From the NCBI RefSeq assembly GCF_000485595.1, contig NW_014577526.1, positions 185,220-209,307 of the forward strand: DNA of 24,088 nt, written 5' to 3'. Shown piece by piece: positions 9,301 through 16,295 of this stretch; within the stretch, counting starts at the first letter, position 1; every line of letters begins with the position of its first letter. The notes beneath the pieces are model-generated. The model ran no database searches and had not been told where the DNA came from. It saw only the letters and a program-made list of their open reading frames with translations. This DNA is from Priapulus caudatus (Eukaryota > Priapulida > Priapulimorpha > Priapulimorphida > Priapulidae). Both the position numbers and the translations under genes were made by a program.

Positions 9301-10163
9301 CATGCACATTGAACCATTACAAAAACAATTTGTCTGATATCGCTAAAGGCATACCTACATGCTCAACTGCAAAAAATACACTGTTCTTTACATTTGAACA
9401 AACATAGGTCACTAGGTGCTACTAGTACTACTACTAGTACTATGCTTTCCACATGTTACTATATCTGTCTTAGAGTAATGTGTAATGATTACATGATTCA
9501 TTTATATTATAATGATTCATTTATGAATAATTGGACTTGTACTTTAGCCTTTACTAGGGCCAGGGGTTCAGTTTAGTTTGTGACAACCACGCTTGTGTCT
9601 ATGTACTGTAGCGACATGAGAAGGGGTGAATGTCTTGAATGACTGGAACAGTAACCAGACCAAGGTACATGCTCAAATGTTTGGATGACTTTTTAAGTAA
9701 ACTGACTAAATAGGCAGTGCGTGTAACCGTCTCGTATTTACTTTAGTGCAATGATATTTATGCTTTCCCGTGTACAAATGTCAAATATTGTGTTCGTACA
9801 TAAATGCTTAATTATCTTTTTTTTTGATTTTTTTTTGTTGATTTATTTATTTCGATAATTACTAAAGCATACATTACATTGATAACAGCATAAATAGCCA
9901 CAGTTTCACCTGCAGTTTCACAACAGCTTCGTGTTCATTGTGACAAAGTTACTGAACCACTCTGCACTGCCACTGGCTATGTTACATAGGTAGGCCTAAC
10001 CATAGATATAGAAGAGAAGATCTTCTCTTCTATATATCTATGGCCTAACGTACACCTATTTCGACGTCTAGTTTCTTCTGAAAACGACCGTTAGTTTACT
10101 TTACCTTTCCTCAAGCTCCAGGTCCACTGGTAGGGTTGGATCTTCTTCACTTGTAGAATCCAT
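228..10163 (-). CDS. CDK5RAP2: Centrosomin/CDK5RAP2/myomegalin family protein, N-terminal part, 10 exons, runs off left edge
   Basis: This gene encodes a centrosomal scaffold; in this family the N-terminal CM1 motif binds and activates the gamma-tubulin ring complex. I joined ten exons: 10163-10105, 4974-4913, 4659-4598, 3933-3832, 3290-3214, 2607-2484, 2029-1922, 1760-1662, 1392-1339 and 389-228. All have GT-AG borders and all phases agree, giving 303 codons. Residues about 53-84 form CM1: RKRTMKEYDQ, then QKENFSLKLRIFFLEE. The Phe at residue 71 corresponds to the Phe that is critical for gamma-tubulin binding in human CDK5RAP2 (F75). From about residue 96 the sequence is Glu/Lys/Leu-rich coiled coil. 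The acidic start (MDSTSEEDPTLP) resembles the human N-terminus in length and character. Vertebrates have two paralogues (CDK5RAP2, PDE4DIP) and flies have cnn; the sequence does not say which name is best. Exon 8 is the least certain. Confidence 0.88.
390..1338. other. Intron 9 of the centrosomin-family gene
   Basis: Apart from the dispersed repeat copy at 499-790, this intron holds nothing I recognise. Positions 790-1338 are AT-rich with no convincing exon, hairpin or tandem repeat. Confidence 0.6.
499..790 (+). repeat. Dispersed repeat, family A, copy 1
   Basis: A block of about 292 bp starts AAGTACTAATGGGACTAAA and ends TGACGTAATCACTTTAA. It recurs in the same orientation at 16994-17282, about 90% identical by eye. 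I see no terminal inverted repeat or coding potential, so the class is unknown. Confidence 0.9.
1339..1392 (-). CDS. CDK5RAP2: Centrosomin-family exon 9
   Basis: The 54-nt exon, phase 0 at both ends, lies between TATGTTTCAG and CAG|GTATTC. It encodes VDPIGYTGQLGDKDGTIQ. Splice signals and frame are good, but the sequence is short and has no domain match I recognise. Confidence 0.6.
1662..1760 (-). CDS. CDK5RAP2: Centrosomin-family exon 8 (two possible donors)
   Basis: The acceptor is GCATTCCACAG. The frame is open for 33 codons to the donor CAG|GTGATT, starting VGDDELEQPGSGRQVSELSV. A second donor, CAA|GTGAGC, sits at 1718-1713 inside this span and would end the exon at 1719 after 14 codons, also in phase 0. 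The residues are not coiled coil, so this may be a linker or an alternatively spliced segment. Confidence 0.55.
1790..1882. repeat. 27-bp tandem repeat, about 3.4 units
   Basis: Units read TTATAGTTACGCAACGATGC then AAACTTG, with a few substitutions, followed by a partial last unit. The array takes up more than half of the 161-nt intron between exons 7 and 8 and ends about 30 nt before the exon 8 acceptor. Confidence 0.9.
1922..2029 (-). CDS. CDK5RAP2: Centrosomin-family exon 7, coiled coil
   Basis: The 36-codon exon, phase 0 at both ends, lies between CTGTGTTCTAG and GAG|GTAGTA. It encodes ELDTTRESLNNARQQVEALE and continues SQNIRLQTIIENNKLE, a clear heptad-like coiled coil. The intron that follows is only 161 nt and is largely a 27-bp tandem repeat. 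Confidence 0.85.
2030..2483. other. Intron 6 of the centrosomin-family gene
   Basis: No gene, repeat or structured element found. A short alternating purine-pyrimidine run, GTGCGCGCGTGCAC, lies near 2252. Confidence 0.5.
2484..2607 (-). CDS. CDK5RAP2: Centrosomin-family exon 6, coiled coil
   Basis: The exon lies between GATTGTAG and CAG|GTATGC. It opens by completing a Lys codon (AA+G) and encodes 41 residues rich in Leu, Glu and Gln (for example LELEEERVLVERQMNNQ), typical of coiled coil. It ends in phase 0. Confidence 0.85.
2608..3213. other. Intron 5 of the centrosomin-family gene
   Basis: AT-rich intron. I see nothing in it beyond splice signals. Confidence 0.5.
3214..3290 (-). CDS. CDK5RAP2: Centrosomin-family exon 5, coiled coil
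   Basis: The acceptor is CTCTTTTTTAG and the donor AA|GTATGT. The exon encodes NVELNVEVESLKKELMEKQ and then ELLQRA. This corresponds to the human stretch NIELKVEVESLKRELQER that follows CM1, so order and identity are both confirmed. Confidence 0.93.
3604..3800. repeat. GT/GTGC-rich simple repeat with an internal duplication
   Basis: Alternating purine-pyrimidine tract with TG, TGCG and CATG runs. The segment GCCTACATTCGTACGTGCGT occurs twice (near 3700 and 3760), showing a longer tandem duplication inside the simple repeat. The tract starts about 30 bp past the donor of the CM1 exon. Open frames across it on either strand (Cys/Val or His/Thr repeats) are artefacts. Confidence 0.93.
3832..3933 (-). 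CDS. CDK5RAP2: Centrosomin-family exon 4, CM1 core
   Basis: The 34-codon exon, phase 0 at both ends, lies between GTTCGTTGCAG and ACC|GTGAGA. It encodes QIADLQKENFSLKLRIFFLEE and continues into an acidic stretch ending LFKT. This is the diagnostic gamma-TuRC-binding motif of the family (human ELKKENFNLKLRIYFLEE). A GT-rich repeat begins just past its donor. Confidence 0.95.
3934..4597. other. Intron 3 of the centrosomin-family gene
   Basis: No recognisable gene or element. A short imperfect hairpin (AGAGATGA / TCATCTCT) lies at about 4150-4173. Confidence 0.5.
4598..4659 (-). CDS. CDK5RAP2: Centrosomin-family exon 3, start of CM1
   Basis: The acceptor is TGTGTTGCAG and the donor CAG|GTATTC. 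The exon encodes LPDVAGGITPRKRTMKEYDQ. The part RKRTMKEYDQ corresponds to the first half of CM1 (human: arginine-rich, then NMKDFENQ). It ends in phase 0. Confidence 0.9.
4675..4695. repeat. (TA)n microsatellite
   Basis: A run of TA dinucleotides sits just upstream, in transcript sense, of the exon 3 acceptor. Confidence 0.9.
4913..4974 (-). CDS. CDK5RAP2: Centrosomin-family exon 2
   Basis: The 62-nt exon lies between the acceptor GTTGCTTCCAG and the donor CAG|GTTAGA. It encodes TNPAKLPKLSKEALAIMSDS, with split codons at both ends: Ser from exon 1 and Asp into exon 3. It is the only candidate between exon 1 and the CM1 exons that satisfies both phases, which is the main support. The residues lie in the poorly conserved linker before CM1. 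Confidence 0.72.
4975..5939. other. Part of intron 1, centrosomin-family gene
   Basis: Holds the GA microsatellite at 5327-5410 and a perfect 9-bp stem with a 5-nt loop at 5876-5898 (AGTGTGGAC / GTCCACACT). A GC-rich patch lies at 5607-5640. No exon is supported. Confidence 0.5.
5327..5410. repeat. (GA)n microsatellite
   Basis: Interrupted GA/GAGAGA tract of about 80 bp. Open frames across it (Arg-Glu repeats on plus, Ser-Leu on minus) are low-complexity artefacts. Confidence 0.95.
5940..6295. mobile_element. MITE family B, copy 1 (GGGAGTCC-rich)
   Basis: The element starts CAGGGTTAGAAATTAA and ends TTAATTTCGCACCCTG, imperfect terminal inverted repeats of about 16 bp. The interior has many GGAGTCC/GACTCC motifs and no coding capacity. 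It matches 22757-23090 across its length with indels. I find no clear target-site duplication for this copy. Confidence 0.85.
6296..6894. other. Part of intron 1, centrosomin-family gene
   Basis: AT-rich. Open frames on both strands lack splice signals or recognisable domains. I see no element here. Confidence 0.5.
7085..7472. mobile_element. MITE with GGCGYGTTCACAC termini, nested
   Basis: It begins GGCGCGTTCACAC and ends GTGTGAACACGCC, 13-bp inverted repeats with one mismatch. TATTA flanks both ends (7080-7084 and 7473-7477). The core string GTGTGAAC/GTTCACAC recurs internally near 7165, 7270 and 7408. It is inserted into the element at 6895-7699. The plus-strand open frame at 7007-7276 crosses the border and is not a gene. 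Confidence 0.85.
7530..7545. repeat. (TA)n microsatellite
   Basis: Short TA run inside the element at 6895-7699. Confidence 0.85.
7591..7672. repeat. 26-bp tandem repeat, about 3 units
   Basis: Unit AGCTTTTAAGCAGCTGCACT then GCTTTT, at 7591 and 7617, followed by a third, shortened unit. It lies at the right end of the element at 6895-7699 as a subterminal repeat. Confidence 0.9.
7943..7974. mobile_element. 32-bp palindromic insertion with 7-bp direct repeats
   Basis: CAAGAGC ... GCTCTTG, a 15-bp stem with one mismatch and a 2-nt centre. ATTATAT is present directly on both sides (7936-7942 and 7975-7981). It resembles a very small foldback insertion with a target-site duplication. Confidence 0.6.
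7999..8037. mobile_element. 39-bp palindromic insertion with 7-bp direct repeats
   Basis: Perfect 17-bp stem CAAGAGCAGATAAAGAA, 5-nt centre GATCC, then its complement ending GCTCTTG. ATAATAC flanks both ends (7992-7998 and 8038-8044). It has the same CAAGAGC...GCTCTTG ends as the palindrome 24 bp to its left. Confidence 0.65.
8249..8576. mobile_element. hAT-like MITE
   Basis: It begins TAGGACTGTCATCGATATCA and ends TGATATCAATGACAGCCCTA, 20-bp inverted repeats with two mismatches. GCATTTAG flanks both ends exactly (8241-8248 and 8577-8584). An 8-bp duplication with TAGGGCTGTCA-like termini is typical of the hAT superfamily. The interior is AT-rich with ATCGATATC repeats and has no transposase. 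Confidence 0.88.
8585..9990. other. Part of intron 1, centrosomin-family gene
   Basis: AT-rich with no recognisable gene or element. A CTACTAGTACTACTACTAGT string lies near 9418. Short splice-like pairs occur here (for example minus 9365-9354) but contain stops in usable phases. Confidence 0.5.
10001..10042. mobile_element. 42-bp palindromic insertion with 7-bp direct repeats
   Basis: CATAGATATAGAAGAGAAGA is followed directly by its reverse complement with a 2-nt insertion. GCCTAAC flanks both ends (9994-10000 and 10043-10049). It lies about 60 bp inside centrosomin intron 1, so it is transcribed next to that gene's first donor. Confidence 0.62.
10105..10163 (-). CDS. CDK5RAP2: Centrosomin-family exon 1 (start codon)
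   Basis: The ATG at 10163-10161 follows an A-rich context (GAAAAC). The exon reads MDSTSEEDPTLPVDLELEE plus two bases (AG) and ends at the donor AG|GTAAAG. The end phase matches exon 2 exactly (AG+T = Ser). The start lies 190 bp from the divergent RASA1 start. No conserved domain is expected here; the call rests on phase, splice site and position. Confidence 0.75.
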
Positions 10164-10353
10164 GTTTTCCCCACGGTCTCCTACACCATAACGCTGTATT
10201 TACTGCGTGAAATAGTTCTCGTTTGGTCGAAAGGGTATAAGAAAACCGTTTATTATTCTAAATGTTCCGCCATTTTATGTCTTCTGTGCGCATGCGTGAA
10301 CTTGTAGGAAATTACTCACCGGATGTGACGTTCCCACTCTCGAAAATGGAAAC
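10164..10353. promoter_or_regulatory. Putative bidirectional promoter between the centrosomin-family gene and RASA1
   Basis: Only 190 bp separate two divergent ATGs. Visible motifs are TGCGCATGCGTG at 10287-10298 (close to the NRF1 palindrome GCGCATGCGC), CGCCATTTT at 10268-10276 (YY1 core AAAATGGCG on minus) and a CRE-like TGACGT at 10326-10331. AACATGGCGG, YY1-like, overlaps the RASA1 ATG. No TATA box is evident at a typical distance. Both 5' untranslated regions must fit in this interval unless there are upstream exons. Promoter function is inferred. Confidence 0.6.
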
Positions 10354-10523
10354 ATGGCGGAATGTGTTGATAAGGAAAGTTGTTTCACAACTGAAAACAC
10401 CGTTTCCACGACACCCGATGATTCTGCAGATGGAATTGTTGATGATTTCGACCCATTTACTAGCTGTGTAGAACTGGTTGATGAAAGCATTAATGTGTCT
10501 TTAGAAGCACCCCCAGAGAGCCA
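10354..10523 (+). CDS. RASA1: RASA1 exon 1 (start codon)
   Basis: ATG in the context GAAACATGG. It encodes 56 residues plus CA: MAECVDKES..., an acidic stretch with DDSADGIVDDFDPF, ending LEAPPES. The donor is CCA|GTAAGC. CA joins G of exon 2 to make Gln directly before WYHG, giving APPESQWYHG. The human protein has a very similar APP..QWYHG junction, which strongly supports this as the true first exon. Confidence 0.88.
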
Positions 10524-13500
10524 GTAAGCATGATTGATTGGTGGTGTCCATGGCACCATTCCTCGAGAGTTTACTTATGCTCATATTCATAGACATCATA
10601 GCCAGGGTCTATGTCCACCAGGTTACTGTCGGAACGCACCCTGGTCACTATTTGATATGGTTAGGGTTAGGATTAGGGTTAGGATTAGAGTTAGGGTTAA
10701 GGTTAGGGAGTATGAGTAGGCGTAGGCGACTCCGACCCTAGACTCGTTAGTGGAGTAGGCGAGGTACGGTCCGGCATATTAGAATTAGATAGTACCAGGG
10801 TACGTTCCGGTATACCGGACCGTACCCAGGGTACGTTCCGGCAGTACCCCGGGGAACATAGACCCTCTCAGCTTTACTTATTTAGTTTACAAGTTACCGA
10901 TTACTTTGGCCCAGGTTTACATAGTGAATAAAGCGCACCTATCAGTAAATATTTCGTAAGTTAGTGTTCTGGTAAAAACTGTTCATGTAGTTCTTCTGTG
11001 CAAACTGTAAAACAACTCGAAGTTCAATGTCACGACACGTGAATGTGCCAAAATAGGGTTTTAAACTTTATTAAAGGAATATTAATATAATACTTAATAC
11101 TAATAGGCCCATTGATTATGCAATGTTGACGAATGCTACAGTAACTGGCACCTGCTGTAGTTAATAAGTACATAAGTCATAACCTTACATCTAAACGCGT
11201 ATTAGCTTGTCCAATATCACTGCTGGTTACATTACAAACAAGACTTGAAATCGGTTGTTGATATTTATCAACGTATCGTTTACGTGCCATAAGTGTCATC
11301 CAGGAGTCAAGCGATGACGTAAAACATTTGATCGGCCTGTATGTTTTAGACGCCATATGAAATGGAGGTGCCAGCGGTGTTTCGTACGTGGATTCCACGT
11401 TCATTACAATTATCTCTAGTGTGCCAGCTGAGCTTTCAAGCAGCTAAACGGTAACAGTTGGAGATGATCTACCAGTTCGCAGAGATACTGCCTGAACGAA
11501 TGCACACTCAGACCACAAGGATCGAAATCACTGATGATAGCATTGCGTACTACGTCCGAGCATGCGTGCGAAAATGTTGGGTGCACTATAATCTGTATCA
11601 CAGCCATCCATGTCAAGTCTCACGCATTGAGCGTGAGACTCACGCATTTTGGTCAATTCTCACGCTCTCACGCTCATCTCTGAACTTCTCACGCAAAAAT
11701 CAAAATCAATAAATAAATAATTAAAACCCCCTATTTTTAGTCCCAGATACCAGTAATAGTATACTAGTATCGGAAGGCTAAGGCCCGATGAACAGCGCCG
11801 CTCCGCGGCCGCCCAGCTAGCTAGCTCGCTCCGTCCGTATACGTATAATACGTATGCTCTATGAGCGGCGCACATTTTATTTGCCTGCTTGGAATCCTAT
11901 ATCCCGCCTGGATGATGGCTTTGCAGGTTACTGAGGTATTTTGTTTACTTTTCAATTCTCAGCTTGCACTTTTACTAGACTAGTTTCTAGTACTAGTTCT
12001 AAAGTTTATCTAGGTTTAGATCTAACATAGATCTACAGTAGACATGAAAATGATATGAAAAATATGAATATATGAAAATATGAAAAGTTATAAAGGCAAT
12101 AAATCATACCATAGGTATGCACTAAATTGCACCATTTCAAACCTCAAATTTCGAAAAGCCCCATATCGTGGGAGGGGGCACCCCCTCACCATCCCCCCCC
12201 CTGGTCACTTTGCTCCCTCAGCCGGTGTCGCTCCGCTCAACGCTGAGTCTCACTCTCAACCATTTCTCCAACTTGACATCTCTGCAGACCCGCTTCGGCT
12301 ATAATAAAATATTTCGCTTTATATATATGCTGCATGTGGATTTCATTTTTGGTACCTGTAGGTCGGAAGAGTATAATGCCCCAGCCTGTCAAAGCATACT
12401 GTAATATGTGAGGAACCATGGTTTTAAATACCAGAGACTGAGTTTTTAGCTCATCTGACATAGTCAGATGCAGCTTGTAGAATCGCTAATGAGCGTCCGC
12501 TCCGTTGCGTCCGTGGCCCGGGAGCCGGGGCCGGCGAGATTGAGGAGTGGTCCGGTTGCCCGAGTCTGCGTCCGTCTGTCACAGCTGGGCACAACATCCT
12601 TACCCCCATCGTGTCGACGTACGATCACGATATTCGGGACGTGGGGGTAATATCCGAAAAACGCGTTGGGATGTCGAACGCGGGGGTCAAAGGTCAAAGA
12701 GATGGTAGCGAAATGAACAGGCGGGTGACTCTTGTCCAACACCCTTAAACTATAAGGTGGATAAGGGAAGGGACAGCCGGAATTGCGGGCCACAGCAAAT
12801 CGAGAAACTGTGCTCGACCGTGGGCTGTGTGATAGCCCGGTGTAATCTAGCATATGGTAGCAAAAAGAGCCATCCAGCTGGTGCCGAAACTTGGAGGGTC
12901 ACCAGGATCAAAGGTCAATCGGGCACACGGGCAGATTTTAAGCATTTTCATGAGGAAATGGTCTGGACGGAGCAGGTATGTGAAAAAACTTTTTGCGTTT
13001 CAGCCGGAGACCTAGGTTTGATTTTTTTAGAGGGTTTTAATTTGAAAAGGACGGATGAAATGATGGACTTTCCCCCAGCTTGATGTCGAAAGGAGTAACG
13101 TGTCTGAATAACCGTTTTGACCCGCCGTCAAAGAGGAAGGGCTCTCAAATGGCATTTGTTAAACTGATTGTACTTCGTGGTTTAGGAGCATTTATGCTGG
13201 GTTTGCGTAGTAGCAGTCTATACATGCGCTGAATTGTATGAGGGCTACATATGTCACGATGAACTGTGTCAAAAAGGCTAAATCTTGCTTGAAAGTAAGG
13301 TTTACTGCTGTCGCTTAAATCGTGATAACTTTCTAGGATGGCATTCCTGTAATCTGCTCAGTGGTGTTAATCATGCCACTGCCAGTGGCATGTGTGGTAG
13401 AATAGTATGGTGTAGTTATTTGCACAGTGCGTAATTAGAGTACAAGGTGGCAAGCTCTCTATTTGCAAAAGGCCTGTAGGGAAGGGTTAAACATCTGAGA

Positions 13501-16242
13501 TGGTGGTGTGTCTCAACATGCGTTGGCGCGAGGTACATGTGGTGTGTGGAACGGCTCGGCCACTTGGTACACGTGAATATGTGGCCACACAGTATCTTAC
13601 ATATGATACAAGTGCTTACTTTAGGAGATAATGAGATGAGTTATAGTCATAGCCGCATTACTGTAAGTGCTAATATATTGAAATAGTTGGAGATAGTCCA
13701 CTAGGCAGTGGACTCCAAGTAATTACCGGCCGTGGCGAGGATGTGGAGGCGTGATTGACTCTTCCAGAACTTACAATTTGTCGCGTCCAAATAGATCAAA
13801 TTTGTGTCCGGACCAATGATTAGGAAAGCCGGGGAGGGGCAAGAGCTGCGTGTAAACGCGTCCTGTAGCGCGGTGGAGTGAGCTGTGATTGGATTGGCGT
13901 GCCGCGCAGGGGCGGAAGGCGAGGCGGTGGGGGCGGCGGGATGGAGTGTTGTGGGGAGGGGACGTTGGGCGAGTGGCGGCAGGGTGGGAAGGAAGATCGG
14001 AGTGGGGAGGGCGAATTGCGCGGAGGCGGCGTAAGTGCACGGTTGTGGCCTACCGGGTTATTGCTGTTGTTTTTGTGTTTAATAGGGTTAGGGGGGGTCA
14101 CAATCGCACCATAAAACGAGTTGCGTTCTGCCGGATCGCGAATTTGTATCAACCACATGGGATTTGGGGAGTTAGTGGCAAGATGAGAAGGTTGCTGAAA
14201 AATGACTGTGTACGGACTGCGTATCTGCATCCATACTGGCGCGCTAACAAAGGTGGGTCACTTGACCGGCAACAACTTAAATGTTACGTTTATAACCGTA
14301 GCAACAGACCTCAGATGAGCCCAGACGCTCTGCGGCTCTTGTTGGAATAAACTAGAGTAAGGCCATGGCATAACCATGCCCAGACAATAAGAAAGATTCT
14401 TACAAATGTAATGAGTGTGTACCTTTCACTGAAAGTCACTACTTATACTCATAGTTACACCCAAATATGTGTAAGTAGAACTAAGATTCAGAATTATATA
14501 TTGATAGTAAAGCGGTTATCTAAAAGGCAAGGGTGAGTAGGAAGAGGGCAATGCAGTGAATTGTACAGTAATCATTAGGCCCAGGTAAGGCCTACTGGTT
14601 AGCACGTGTGTAAGGATGTTCTACAGGTTACTTGATCATCCTTATTTCAGATTGTGGGGTATATAACTGCATCATCAGCACACAGAGATGTAGAACAGTA
14701 GTTATCAGTATCGGCTGACAAATCATTCATAAAAGATGAGAACAACAATCTACCCTACACTGAACCCTTGGGTAACAACTGCTGATGTAACAATGAGCAC
14801 ATCTGACATACTGTCATTACCAGATACAACATATCATTTGTCTTTGAGGAAGCCAGAAGTCCAGCTATAGGAAGTAGCATCCAATGCTATATGACCATGT
14901 AAGAAAACTAAAAGATATAAGATACGTTGTTGAAAGGCTTGCTGAAGGCTAAAAATACTATGTCAACCTGTTGAGACTTGTCAAGATCTGGTGTCCAATC
15001 GTGAAGAACATTGGTTAACTGGGTAAGAGTAGAAAACCCTTGTTAAATACCATGTTGATAATGATAGGATATTATGTCTATAAATGTGAATTGTGACAGT
15101 GAAATAACATAAATCTTTAAGAAACGAAGGGAAACCCAAGATATTTGGCAATAATTAGATTCAAGAAAAGTGCCATCACCTATATAAACATGGATAATAT
15201 CAGGAGTAGATAATAGAAAATATACATGTCAGTACGCTGGCGTATATCGTGCGTTATTCGTGTGTTCGTGAGTCGTATGGCGTATGACGTATGTAGCTGG
15301 CGGAGGTATGCACTCTCCGTGAGTGCACTCTGTCTAGTTTATATATGAATGAGGGGGTCATACCACAAGTACAGAAAACCAACATGAGGTGATAACCTGG
15401 TAAACAATCTATCAGATGCACAAGATTCGCAAGAGGTGTTATCCAAGACAAAGTATGTGTTTATCTTTTCAAAAATCGGTTCTATTTTGGTTTTTTAAAT
15501 TTGACAAATCTATAAATGCTTGGTAAAGCAAGTCAATCAGAGCCAATGTTATTTAGAAAATTCAAGGAAATTCTACAATTCAGTTGATAGACAACATTTC
15601 TTTGATGTTGATGTGTAAACCAGCTAACAGGTGTTAAATTATAGTGTTTGGCCTTTTGGAGCATGCAATCTCATTTCCTCATAGGTTTTCTTAAGAGTGT
15701 TGACAATTAAGGAACTGAAATCTTATTGAGAGTAGTCTTACAAGAGACAGAAATTTATAGTTATTGACCTAATTTATTAGGAGAATTGAAGTTGATTATT
15801 GGGATTTTCTGAAGATTTAAAGAACAAAAAGCAGGACAATGAACGACAGTCGAGACAAATCATCAATGTCAAGAATAACTATCATATGTGTTCAGAAGTC
15901 TCAATGTGAACAAATTTGTACTCGATTTGTATTATTGATTTATAGCAAAAACTGTAAGCCAGAGCAATGGTAACGAAAGCAAGTAGTGCATGCATTTACA
16001 GATTTTAACAGATTGCTCTCTCATTGGAGTGACACGGTTGCAACAAGAACCACAAGCGAGTTTAGTTTAGATTAACGTTACCACTTAGGATTAGTGAGGA
16101 GAAAAAAAGCCACAATTCATGTCTTTGAGACGATGTTTTTTGCTCCACAGGTGACTTGATGAGGATAGATAATTTTGTGTAGAAGTAGAGACATGTATAT
16201 AATGAGAGTCAATACTATCATATGATTGTAATTACTCAGTAA

Positions 16243-16295
<53 letters not shown>

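Noticed and set aside
13820-14350. Long overlapping open frames on both strands in a GC-rich patch
   Set aside because: Pro/Ser-rich on minus and Gly/Arg-rich on plus. No recognisable domain, and the compositional bias explains the open frames.
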